Source: Anaerolineae bacterium
GTDB lineage: Bacteria; Chloroflexota; Anaerolineae; UBA4142
Assembly: GCA_027457205.1 (NCBI GenBank)
Contig: DAIDTM010000426.1
Span: forward strand, 1-16,675
Reading direction: 5' to 3'
DNA: 16,675 nt
The notes beneath the pieces were generated by a model. The model saw only the letters and a program-made list of their open reading frames with translations, was not told the origin of the DNA and did no database searches. Position numbers and translations under genes: made by a program. Every line of letters starts with the position of its first letter. The stretch's first letter is position 1. This document shows positions 7,070 to 13,780 of the stretch, piece after piece.

Positions 7070-7978
7070 ATGCCACTCTTTCGGATTACCAACAAACGCG
7101 TTCAACAAATCAAGAAAACCGCTTTCCCAAGCGAGAGGGCGCTCCAAGACCTTTTTGAAAGCAATCTGGAGATCTTGCTCAGCATCCGTTTTGTGGCGTC
7201 GGAGTATGGAACTGGCGAAAAGCACAGTGGACGAATCGACACGCTGGGGCTTGACGAGAATGATCGCCCGACCATCATCGAATTCAAGTGGCGAGACGAC
7301 GAGACGGTTATCAACCAAGGATTGTTCTATCTGGATTGGCTGCTTGACCACAAGGGCGATTTTGAAATTGCCGCGCAGAAAAAGCTGGGCAAAGATGTTC
7401 AGGTGAATTGGGACAGCCCGCGGCTCATTTTGGTTGCACAGTCATTTAGCAAATATGATGCCTACGCCGTGAACCGGATTAGCGAAAACATTGAGCTCAA
7501 AGTATATCGGCTGTACGACGATGGACTATTGTTGCTCGAAGATTTCCATACCCCCGTAGATGTGAATGCAACTGGCGCTATCGAGCCAGGAAGGATCAAA
7601 CGTCCTAAGAAAGAGCGGACGGTGGTATATAGCCTCGAGAGACTTTTGAAAGGTAAGAGTTCTGGAACAAACGAATTATTTCGCCATCTTCAGAAAGCCA
7701 TAATAGCACTCGGCGACAACGTTGAAGAAACGCCGCTGAAGCTCTACGTGGCATATAAGACGACTCGAAACTTTTGCGAAGCGCAAATCCAAAACAGTCA
7801 AATCAAGATCTTTCTTGATATTCCTCTGAAAGATCTGCAAGATTCCAATAAGGTGGCGCGGGATGTATCGGAAATCGGGCATTGGGGCACTGGTGATACT
7901 CAAATCGTACTGAATTCTTTGGACGACATTGAATACGCGATTTCATTGATTCACCAATCGTACGAACGTACACTTTGA
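7070..7978 (+). CDS. Putative PD-(D/E)XK nuclease with DUF5655-like C-terminus
   Basis: A 302-residue soluble protein. The N-terminal part (about 20-160) has the layout of a PD-(D/E)XK nuclease of the NucS/DUF91 kind: Asp57 in GRIDTLGLD, then Glu71-Phe-Lys73 in TIIEFKW, then a helix INQGLFYLDWLL. Residues about 185-300 look like the DUF5655 domain (YSLERLLKGKSSGTNELF, ending in a helix). Such proteins are probably DNA-acting, in repair or defence, but function is not established. The gene is visibly more AT-rich than its neighbours and has its own -10 box, which suggests later acquisition. It ends 19 nt before gyrA, so the topoisomerase may be transcribed with it. Start: GAGGAG 8 nt upstream. 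Confidence 0.75.
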   Translation: MPLFRITNKRVQQIKKTAFPSERALQDLFESNLEILLSIRFVASEYGTGEKHSGRIDTLGLDENDRPTIIEFKWRDDETVINQGLFYLDWLLDHKGDFEIAAQKKLGKDVQVNWDSPRLILVAQSFSKYDAYAVNRISENIELKVYRLYDDGLLLLEDFHTPVDVNATGAIEPGRIKRPKKERTVVYSLERLLKGKSSGTNELFRHLQKAIIALGDNVEETPLKLYVAYKTTRNFCEAQIQNSQIKIFLDIPLKDLQDSNKVARDVSEIGHWGTGDTQIVLNSLDDIEYAISLIHQSYERTL

Positions 7979-7997
7979 AATTTGGAGCATATCGTTA

Positions 7998-10451
7998 ATG
8001 GCAAATGAGATCGGCACCGTAAAACCCATTGAAATCGAACAGGAGATGCGTAACGCGTACCTGGATTACGCGATGAGCGTCATCACTTCGCGCGCGCTGC
8101 CAGATGTGCGGGATGGGTTGAAGCCCGTCCAGCGCCGCATTCTCTACACGATGGGCGAGATGGGCTTGCGACACAATACCGCATACAAGAAATGCGCGCG
8201 CATCGTCGGCGACGTGATGGGGCGCTATCACCCGCACGGCGATCAAGCCGTGTACGACGCGCTCGTCCGCCTCGCCCAAGATTTTACGATGCGCTATCCA
8301 TTGATTGATGGTCAAGGGAATTTCGGCAGTGTGGACGATGATCCGGCAGCCGCAATGCGGTACACGGAAGCGCGCCTCACCGAAATCGCGGAAGAGCTGC
8401 TGCTCGACATCGATCGCGATACGGTGAATTTCTACGACAACTTCGACGGTACGCTCAAGCAGCCGACCGTGCTGCCCTCCAAGATTCCCAACCTGTTGCT
8501 CAACGGTACCGCCGGCATCGCGGTGGGCATGGCAACGAACGTTCCGCCGCACAATCTCGGCGAACTCGTCGACGCGATCAACTACGTGATCGAACGGTGG
8601 GAAGAAATCGATGAGATCGAAGTAGACGATTTGATGAAATTCGTCCAAGGTCCCGATTTTCCAACCGCCGGCATTATCCTTGGCGCGGAAGGCATCAAGC
8701 AGGCGTACGCGACCGGCAACGGGCGCATCGTCGTGCGCGGCAAGATTCACACCGAAGAAGCCGGCGGCGGCAAGACGCGCATTGTCATCACCGAGCTGCC
8801 GTACCAGGTCAACAAAGCCGCGCTGATCGAGCGTATCGCCGATCTCGTGCGCGACCGTCGCATTGAAGACATCGGCGATTTGCGCGACGAGTCCGACCGC
8901 CAGGGGATGAGCATCATCGTCGAGCTCAAGCGCGGCGTGGATCCGAATCCGGTCATCAACCAGTTGCTCAAGTATACGCCGCTCCAATCCGGCTTGACGA
9001 TCAACATGCTCGCGCTCGTCGACGGCGAGCCGCGCGTCCTGTCGCTCAAGCGGATGCTGCAACTGTACGTCACGCATCGCCAAGAAGTGATCACGCGCCG
9101 CACGAAATTCGATCTCGAAAAGGCGAAAGCGCGGGCGCACATTCTCGAAGGATTAAAGATCGCGCTCGATTACCTCGACGAGGTGATCAAGACGATTCGT
9201 CAATCGCCGGACGCCGATGTCGCGAAGGAACGCCTGATGAAGCGTTTCAAGCTCGACGACATTCAGGCGCAGGCGATTCTCGATATGCAGCTGCGCCGGC
9301 TCGCCGCGTTGGAGCGCAAGAAAATCGAAGAGGAACTGGCGGAAGTCAAAAAGACGATCAAGTACCTCGAGGACTTGCTCAAGCATCCGAAGAAAATTCT
9401 CAGCGTGATCTCGGAAGAACTGACCGATTTGAAAAAGCGTTTCGGCGACGCGCGCCGCACGCTCATTTCCGAAGGCGGCGCGGAAACCACCGAGTTCAAG
9501 CAGGAAGACCTCGTGCAAGAACAGGCAGTGCTCGTCTCGATCACGCAGCGCGGTTACATAAGCCGCGTGCCGCTGTCGTCGGTGCGGCGCACCGCCAGCG
9601 GATCGAAAAGCATGCCGACGCGCGAAGAAGACGCGGTGCAGTACCTCTTCCCGGCGAACACGCGCGACACGCTTCTCTTCTTCACGAATCGCGGCAAGGT
9701 CTACCCACTGCGCGCGCATCAAGTGCCCGATGTGGAGCGCCAGCCCAAGGGCTTGCCGCTCAACAACTTTTTATCGTTCGAGCCAAACGAACGCGTGACG
9801 TCTGCGGTCGCCGTGTCCGATTTCTCGCAAGCCGAATTTTTGACGATGGCGACGGCGCAGGGGCGCATCAAGCGTACGCCGCTCGCGGAGTTCGACGGCA
9901 TCCGTTCGAGCGGCGTCGCCGCGTTGAACCTGAGCGAAGGCGACGAGCTGAACTGGGCGCGGCTGACGCACGGCGATGGCGAGGTGATGTTCGTCACGGA
10001 GCAGGGGCAGGCGATGCGTTGCAAAGAAGACGATGTGCCTGTGCAGGGGCGCGCGGCAGGCGGTGTCATCGGCATCAAGCTGAATGAAGGCGACAAGGTC
10101 GCGTCGATGGACGCGGTTCAGCCCGAGGGTTTCCTGCTCGTCGTGACCGCGAAGGGGTTTGGCAAGCGCACGCCGGTCAAAGAGTACGCGGTGCAGGGTC
10201 GCAATACCAAGGGCGTCACGACGCTCGGACGCGACGTCGCACGCGCAGGGGTGATCGCTGCGGCGCGCATCGTGAACGAGGACGATGACGTGACGATCAT
10301 CTCAACCAACGGCTTGGTGCTGCGCTCGCGCGTCACGAACCTGCCGAAAGCCAAGCGGACGAGCAAAGAATCGGCAGTGATGAATTTGAAAGAAGGCGAT
10401 GCCGTCGCGAGCATTGCGCGGCTGGAAAGCGAGAAGAAAAGCAAACAGTGA
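7998..10451 (+). CDS. gyrA: Type IIA topoisomerase A subunit (DNA gyrase A or topoisomerase IV A)
   Basis: An 817-residue cleavage subunit that pairs with a GyrB/ParE ATPase to pass DNA duplexes. The catalytic tyrosine is Tyr122 in AAMRYTEARL; KPVQRRILY and KYHPHG-like RYHPHGDQAVYDALV (77-91) are intact. The coiled-coil tower and the C-terminal beta-pinwheel (about 500-817) are present, at normal length for GyrA. The GyrA box (QRRGGRG), needed for wrapping DNA and negative supercoiling, is not found in the first blade, where VRRTASGSK (529-537) stands in its place. QGRNTKG at 733-739 is a weak echo. So gyrA is the likely name but a topoisomerase IV role is possible. Position 83 of the quinolone region is Gln. 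A weak GGAG lies 11 nt before ATG. Confidence 0.92.
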   Translation: MANEIGTVKPIEIEQEMRNAYLDYAMSVITSRALPDVRDGLKPVQRRILYTMGEMGLRHNTAYKKCARIVGDVMGRYHPHGDQAVYDALVRLAQDFTMRYPLIDGQGNFGSVDDDPAAAMRYTEARLTEIAEELLLDIDRDTVNFYDNFDGTLKQPTVLPSKIPNLLLNGTAGIAVGMATNVPPHNLGELVDAINYVIERWEEIDEIEVDDLMKFVQGPDFPTAGIILGAEGIKQAYATGNGRIVVRGKIHTEEAGGGKTRIVITELPYQVNKAALIERIADLVRDRRIEDIGDLRDESDRQGMSIIVELKRGVDPNPVINQLLKYTPLQSGLTINMLALVDGEPRVLSLKRMLQLYVTHRQEVITRRTKFDLEKAKARAHILEGLKIALDYLDEVIKTIRQSPDADVAKERLMKRFKLDDIQAQAILDMQLRRLAALERKKIEEELAEVKKTIKYLEDLLKHPKKILSVISEELTDLKKRFGDARRTLISEGGAETTEFKQEDLVQEQAVLVSITQRGYISRVPLSSVRRTASGSKSMPTREEDAVQYLFPANTRDTLLFFTNRGKVYPLRAHQVPDVERQPKGLPLNNFLSFEPNERVTSAVAVSDFSQAEFLTMATAQGRIKRTPLAEFDGIRSSGVAALNLSEGDELNWARLTHGDGEVMFVTEQGQAMRCKEDDVPVQGRAAGGVIGIKLNEGDKVASMDAVQPEGFLLVVTAKGFGKRTPVKEYAVQGRNTKGVTTLGRDVARAGVIAAARIVNEDDDVTIISTNGLVLRSRVTNLPKAKRTSKESAVMNLKEGDAVASIARLESEKKSKQ

Positions 10452-10524
10452 ACAGTCGAACAGTAAACAGTGGATCTCTCGCAGTCGCGGTTTACTGTTT
10501 ACTAATTACTGCTTACTGATCACT
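10446..10524. repeat. Long quasi-palindrome between gyrA and upp
   Basis: AGTAAACAGT (10462-10471) is the exact reverse complement of ACTGTTTACT (10494-10503), and flanking words (CAGTGAACAG on the left, TTACTGATCACTG on the right) extend it as an imperfect hairpin nearly 80 nt long. It starts in the last codons of gyrA and fills the spacer. There is no T run after it, so it is not a standard terminator. Confidence 0.8.
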
Positions 10525-10534
10525 GGGGGTTTCC

Positions 10535-11161
10535 ATGTCCACCGTCCACATCTCCAACCATCCACTGATTCGTCACAAAGTCACGATGATGCGCGACTTT
10601 AAGACCGAGCCGAAGAAATTCCGCGAGCTGATTCGCGAGGTCGCACTATTGCTCGCGTACGAGGCGACCGCCGATCTGGCGCTGCAAGACAAGGTTGTGA
10701 CGACGCCGCTGGCGCAGACGCGCGGCGCGGAGCTGAAAGAGGTCGTCGGCTTGGTGCCGGTCTTGCGCGCCGGCTTGGGTATGGTCGAGGGCTTTTGGGA
10801 AATGATGCCCGCTGCCGAGGTGTGGCACATCGGTTTGTACCGCGACCACAAGACGCTAGAGCCGATCCAGTACTACAACCGCTTGCCGGTCGCGCCGACG
10901 GTGGACGTATGCATCATCCTCGACCCGATGCTGGCGACGGGTGGTTCGGCGACCGCAACGGCGCAGATTCTGAAGGACTGGGGCGCGAAGAAGATCAAGT
11001 ACGTCGGTATCATCGCCGCGCCGGAGGGCATCAAGCGCCTCCAAACCGCGCACCCCGACGTAGAAATCTATCTCGCTGCGATTGACGATCATCTAAACGA
11101 GAACGCGTACATCGTTCCCGGCTTGGGCGACGCGGGCGATCGGCAGTTTGGAACTGGCTAG
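10535..11161 (+). CDS. upp: Uracil phosphoribosyltransferase
   Basis: A 208-residue enzyme that makes UMP from uracil and PRPP in pyrimidine salvage. The PRPP loop is LDPMLATGGSA (129-139) and the uracil-binding C-terminal motif is GLGDAGDRQFGT (197-207); VPVLRAGLGM (74-83) is also typical. The length matches the family exactly. The start at 10535 is preceded by a G-rich stretch (tgggggt) rather than a standard ribosome site, and the long quasi-palindrome lies just upstream, so expression may be affected by mRNA structure. It is followed by another quasi-palindrome and the dCMP deaminase, grouping pyrimidine enzymes. Confidence 0.96.
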   Translation: MSTVHISNHPLIRHKVTMMRDFKTEPKKFRELIREVALLLAYEATADLALQDKVVTTPLAQTRGAELKEVVGLVPVLRAGLGMVEGFWEMMPAAEVWHIGLYRDHKTLEPIQYYNRLPVAPTVDVCIILDPMLATGGSATATAQILKDWGAKKIKYVGIIAAPEGIKRLQTAHPDVEIYLAAIDDHLNENAYIVPGLGDAGDRQFGTG

Positions 11162-11164
11162 CGC

Positions 11165-11232
11165 CAGTGAACAATGGTTAGTGGATGGTGATTAGTTGTT
11201 TCTATCCACTAACCACTCGCCACCATCCACTA
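11165..11232. repeat. Quasi-palindrome with two alternative pairings between upp and the deaminase gene
   Basis: GGTTAGTGGAT (11176-11186) pairs exactly with ATCCACTAACC (11204-11214). Alternatively TAGTGGATGGTG (11179-11190) pairs exactly with CACCATCCACTA (11221-11232), whose last base is the A of the next start codon. The two helices share their left arm, so they exclude each other. The second would block the start of the deaminase gene. Confidence 0.8.
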
Positions 11233-11696
11233 TGATGAGACCTACCTGGGACCAATACTTTATGGACATCACGCTTGACGTGTCGCGCCGCGCGACGTGC
11301 CTGCGCGCGCAGGTCGGCGCGATCATCGTCAAGGACAAGCGTATCCTCACGACGGGCTACAACGGCGCACCGAAAGGACTGCCGCATTGTCTCGACGAGG
11401 GCTGCGAGATGGTTGGCGGGCATTGCGTCCGCAGTCTGCACGCGGAGCAGAATGCGATCATTCAAGCCGCGCTGCACGGCATCTCGTTGGAAGGCGGCAC
11501 GATCTACACGACGCACCAGCCGTGCCACACCTGCGCCAAAATGATCATTAACGCGGGATTGCGGCGCGTTGTCTATGCCGGACATTATCCGGACGAACTC
11601 GCGATGAAGTACTTGAAGATTGCCGGCGTAGAGGTCGATCATTTCGATTTGGGCGATCGCACGCCCGCACCGCCGCCAAGCGTGGTGGAAAAGTGA
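11232..11696 (+). CDS. dCMP deaminase (ComEB family)
   Basis: A 154-residue zinc-dependent deaminase turning dCMP into dUMP, feeding dTMP synthesis. The zinc and catalytic residues are His70-Ala-Glu72 (LHAEQNAI) and Cys98, Cys101 in QPCHTC. TGYNGAPKGLPHC (41-53) is characteristic of dCMP deaminases. Two adjacent ATG codons (11232 and 11235) are possible starts. A longer reading from TTG 11196 lies within the palindromic spacer and adds no conserved sequence. No clear ribosome site is seen; one alternative hairpin of the spacer ends at the first ATG. The gene overlaps the kinase gene by 4 bp (GTGA), so the two are translationally coupled. Confidence 0.9.
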   Translation: MMRPTWDQYFMDITLDVSRRATCLRAQVGAIIVKDKRILTTGYNGAPKGLPHCLDEGCEMVGGHCVRSLHAEQNAIIQAALHGISLEGGTIYTTHQPCHTCAKMIINAGLRRVVYAGHYPDELAMKYLKIAGVEVDHFDLGDRTPAPPPSVVEK

Positions 11697-12484
11697 TCTT
11701 CCTCAAACTTGGCGGCTCTGCCATCACGGACAAGACGCGCGATGCGACCGCGCGTGAAGACGTGATCCGCCGCGTCGCTCATGAAATCAAGCACGCGCGG
11801 AACGCTAACCCCGCGCTCTCCATTTTGATCGGACACGGCAGCGGCTCGTTCGGACATTTTGCCGCAAAGAAATCCGGCTTTGGTCAGCGTGGCAACTGGC
11901 GCGCCTGCGCGGAAACCGGCGCGGCGGCGTGGCGCTTGACGCGCATCGTCACCGACATCTTTCTCGCGGAAGGCGTGCCTGTCGTCGCGATGCAGCCGTC
12001 CGCGTCGGCGCGCTGCCGCGACGGTGAACTGATCGAGCTCGCGACGGGTCCGATTCGCGCCGCGCTCGCGCATAATCTCGTGCCGCTGGTGCACGGCGAC
12101 GTCGCGTTCGACGAGACGCGCGAGATGACGATTGCATCGACCGAGATGATTTTCGCCTACCTCGCGCCGCTGCTCCAGCCCGCGCGCATCCTTCTCGCGG
12201 GCATCGTCGATGGCGTGTTCACGGGTGATCCGCTCAAGGATTCTTCGGCGACGTTGATCCGCGAGATCACGCCCGCTGCTTTCCCGCAGATCGAATCGCA
12301 ACTGCGCGGCTCGCACGGTGTGGATGTGACCGGCGGTATGATCGCCAAGGTGCAGAGTATGGTCGCGCTCGTTCAGCACGAGCCGGCGATTCGCGTGCAG
12401 ATCATCAGCACAATGCGCGAGGGCTTGATCGAAGAGGCATTAACGCGAGAGGATTCTAACGCAGGGACCGTGATTCACGCGTAA
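11693..12484 (+). CDS. Isopentenyl phosphate kinase (amino acid kinase fold)
   Basis: A 263-residue kinase of the amino acid kinase fold, most like isopentenyl phosphate kinase, which makes isopentenyl diphosphate in the alternative mevalonate pathway. Visible: KLGGSAITDK (5-14) for nucleotide binding, HGSGSFGH (48-55) with the characteristic catalytic His55, PLVHGDVAFD, and TGGMIAKV near the C-terminus. The GSFGH histidine separates it from glutamate 5-kinase, aspartokinase and UMP kinase. The start is GTG 11693, overlapping the deaminase stop. Bacteria rarely carry this enzyme, but Roseiflexus (Chloroflexota) does. A bidirectional terminator follows. Confidence 0.85.
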   Translation: MIFLKLGGSAITDKTRDATAREDVIRRVAHEIKHARNANPALSILIGHGSGSFGHFAAKKSGFGQRGNWRACAETGAAAWRLTRIVTDIFLAEGVPVVAMQPSASARCRDGELIELATGPIRAALAHNLVPLVHGDVAFDETREMTIASTEMIFAYLAPLLQPARILLAGIVDGVFTGDPLKDSSATLIREITPAAFPQIESQLRGSHGVDVTGGMIAKVQSMVALVQHEPAIRVQIISTMREGLIEEALTREDSNAGTVIHA

Positions 12485-12513
12485 CGCGTCAGGGCTGGGT
12501 TGCCCTGCCTCGG

Positions 12514-12556
12514 CAAAAACAAACGGACGACGCTTTCGGTCGTCCGTTTTTACTTG
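12514..12556. terminator. Bidirectional intrinsic terminator
   Basis: AAACGGACGAC (12521-12531) pairs with GTCGTCCGTTT (12539-12549) around a 7-nt loop, with TTTTT on the plus side and an A tract (caaaaac) that gives TTTGTTTTTG on the minus strand. It ends both the kinase transcript and the converging GTPase operon, whose last stop codon (12550-12552) touches it. Confidence 0.85.
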
Positions 12557-13491
12557 GCGGCGATTGCCAATTCCTCGGCGGGCTGCGGCTTGGACGCCCT
12601 GAGCGCGTAGGTCGCGAGCGCGTCGAAAAATTCGGGGACGCCTTCGCCGCTGGCGCAGGACGATTCGAAGAACGGCATATTCCACGCTTTGGCGATTTGA
12701 GTCGCCTCCTCGCACGATACCTGACGCGGCAGATCGATTTTGTTGGCGAGCAAAAGCATTGGCACGTCGTGCAGGATTTCGCGCGCCTCGCGCCACCAGC
12801 GCGTCAAGTTGTAGAACGACGCGCGATTGCTGGCGTCAAAGACCAAGGCAACCGCGCGGGTGCCGCGATAGAACGCGCGCCGTGCATACGCAAAGCGCTC
12901 CTGCCCGCCCATATCCCAGACTACCAGCCGCATCGGCGTCTGATCGATCTGAAGATCATACAAATGAAAATCGACGCCGATGGTCATCGTGCGCATGGGA
13001 TCGAATCGACCGGTGCAATAGCGCTGGATCAGACTGGTCTTGCCAACCTGTGCGTCGCCTCCTAGGACGACTTTGAGGACCAGCGGCTTGGCGGCAGGCA
13101 GCGTCTCCGGCTCGGCGGGGAAGATGGAAACGACAACGTCGATCAGTTCCTGCATCAAGAAGGGTTTTTCGATGTAGTGATGTACGTACGCGTTGTGAGA
13201 CGCCGCAGCGGCGTCGGGCGATCCGAACGCGGTCATCAATACAGTCACGGTGTCGGGGGAACGCTCTTGCGTCTCGCGGATGAGCGTCAGTCCGTCAACG
13301 TCCGGCATCTTCCAATCGGCGATGATCAAGTCAAACGTCGATTGCCGCAGCGCGTCGCGCGCCGCTTGACCCGACGTGACCGCGAGCACATCATAGATCG
13401 CGTGCTCGCGCAGCGCGCTCGAAATCTCTTGCACAATGCGCGCGTCGTCGTCGACCACCAGGATGCTTCGCTGCGAGCCATTGGATCCCAT
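12550..13491 (-). CDS. Response regulator receiver fused to a Rab/Ras-like GTPase
   Basis: A 313-residue fusion. Residues about 9-125 are a receiver domain: acidic pocket DDD at 14-16, phosphoacceptor Asp59 (IIADWKMPDVDG), Thr87 (MTAFG) and Lys109 (EKP). Residues about 137-298 are a small GTPase: P loop GGDAQVGKTS (144-153), switch I TIGVDF (170-175), switch II WDMGGQE (192-198), NKID (250-253), and ESSCASG (276-282) where Rab proteins have ETSAK. The GTPase resembles eukaryotic Rab in layout and keeps all nucleotide-binding motifs; no lipid-anchor cysteines are at the C-terminus. Phosphorylation likely controls the GTPase, but no histidine kinase is in the window. The start at 13491 overlaps the previous stop as TGATG; a longer frame from 13584 is only a shadow of the upstream gene. 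Confidence 0.9.
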   Translation of the reverse strand: MGSNGSQRSILVVDDDARIVQEISSALREHAIYDVLAVTSGQAARDALRQSTFDLIIADWKMPDVDGLTLIRETQERSPDTVTVLMTAFGSPDAAAASHNAYVHHYIEKPFLMQELIDVVVSIFPAEPETLPAAKPLVLKVVLGGDAQVGKTSLIQRYCTGRFDPMRTMTIGVDFHLYDLQIDQTPMRLVVWDMGGQERFAYARRAFYRGTRAVALVFDASNRASFYNLTRWWREAREILHDVPMLLLANKIDLPRQVSCEEATQIAKAWNMPFFESSCASGEGVPEFFDALATYALRASKPQPAEELAIAAK

Positions 13492-13763
13492 CAGAAGATC
13501 GAGTCCAGATAATCTCGTTCGCGCAACAAGCGCCGCCGCCACCCGTTGATTTCCGGAACGACGAAGGGGAGGAGGCGCATACAATAGTACGGCGGCAGAA
13601 TCGGCACGCCCACCATATCGCCGAAGGTGATCAGAATGAACAGGTGCTCCAGCGATCCGCGCGCGCGCAGATTGGCGCGCACCATGTCGTGCAGCGCCAT
13701 GCCGAAGAGCACCTCGCCGAAGCCGCGGCGAATCCGATCGAGCAGATTACGCACCGCCATCAT
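13491..13763 (-). CDS. 90-residue protein of unknown function in the roadblock-GTPase operon
   Basis: Not recognised. It starts at ATG 13763 (a second ATG follows at once), 8 nt after a perfect AAGGAGG, and ends in a TGATG overlap with the GTPase gene, so it is clearly translated and coupled to it. Residues 1-35 are a basic amphipathic stretch (VRNLLDRIRRGFGEVLF), 38-70 are hydrophobic and rich in aromatic and Pro residues (LEHLFILITFGDMVG, then ILPPYY), and 74-90 are highly charged. The middle is too broken by Pro and polar residues for an ordinary membrane helix but could bind a membrane surface. Position suggests a partner or localisation factor of the GTPase. That is inference from coupling only. 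Confidence 0.85.
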   Translation of the reverse strand: MMAVRNLLDRIRRGFGEVLFGMALHDMVRANLRARGSLEHLFILITFGDMVGVPILPPYYCMRLLPFVVPEINGWRRRLLRERDYLDSIF

Positions 13764-13780
13764 CTGTTGCGCCTCCTTGA

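Noticed and set aside
7995..9140. 381-residue minus-strand open frame
   Set aside because: Antisense shadow of the topoisomerase gene; high-GC codon bias keeps this frame open.
11693..12484. Glutamate 5-kinase or UMP kinase
   Set aside because: The GSFGH histidine and KLGGSAITDK fit isopentenyl phosphate kinase better, and no PUA domain or proline gene is nearby.
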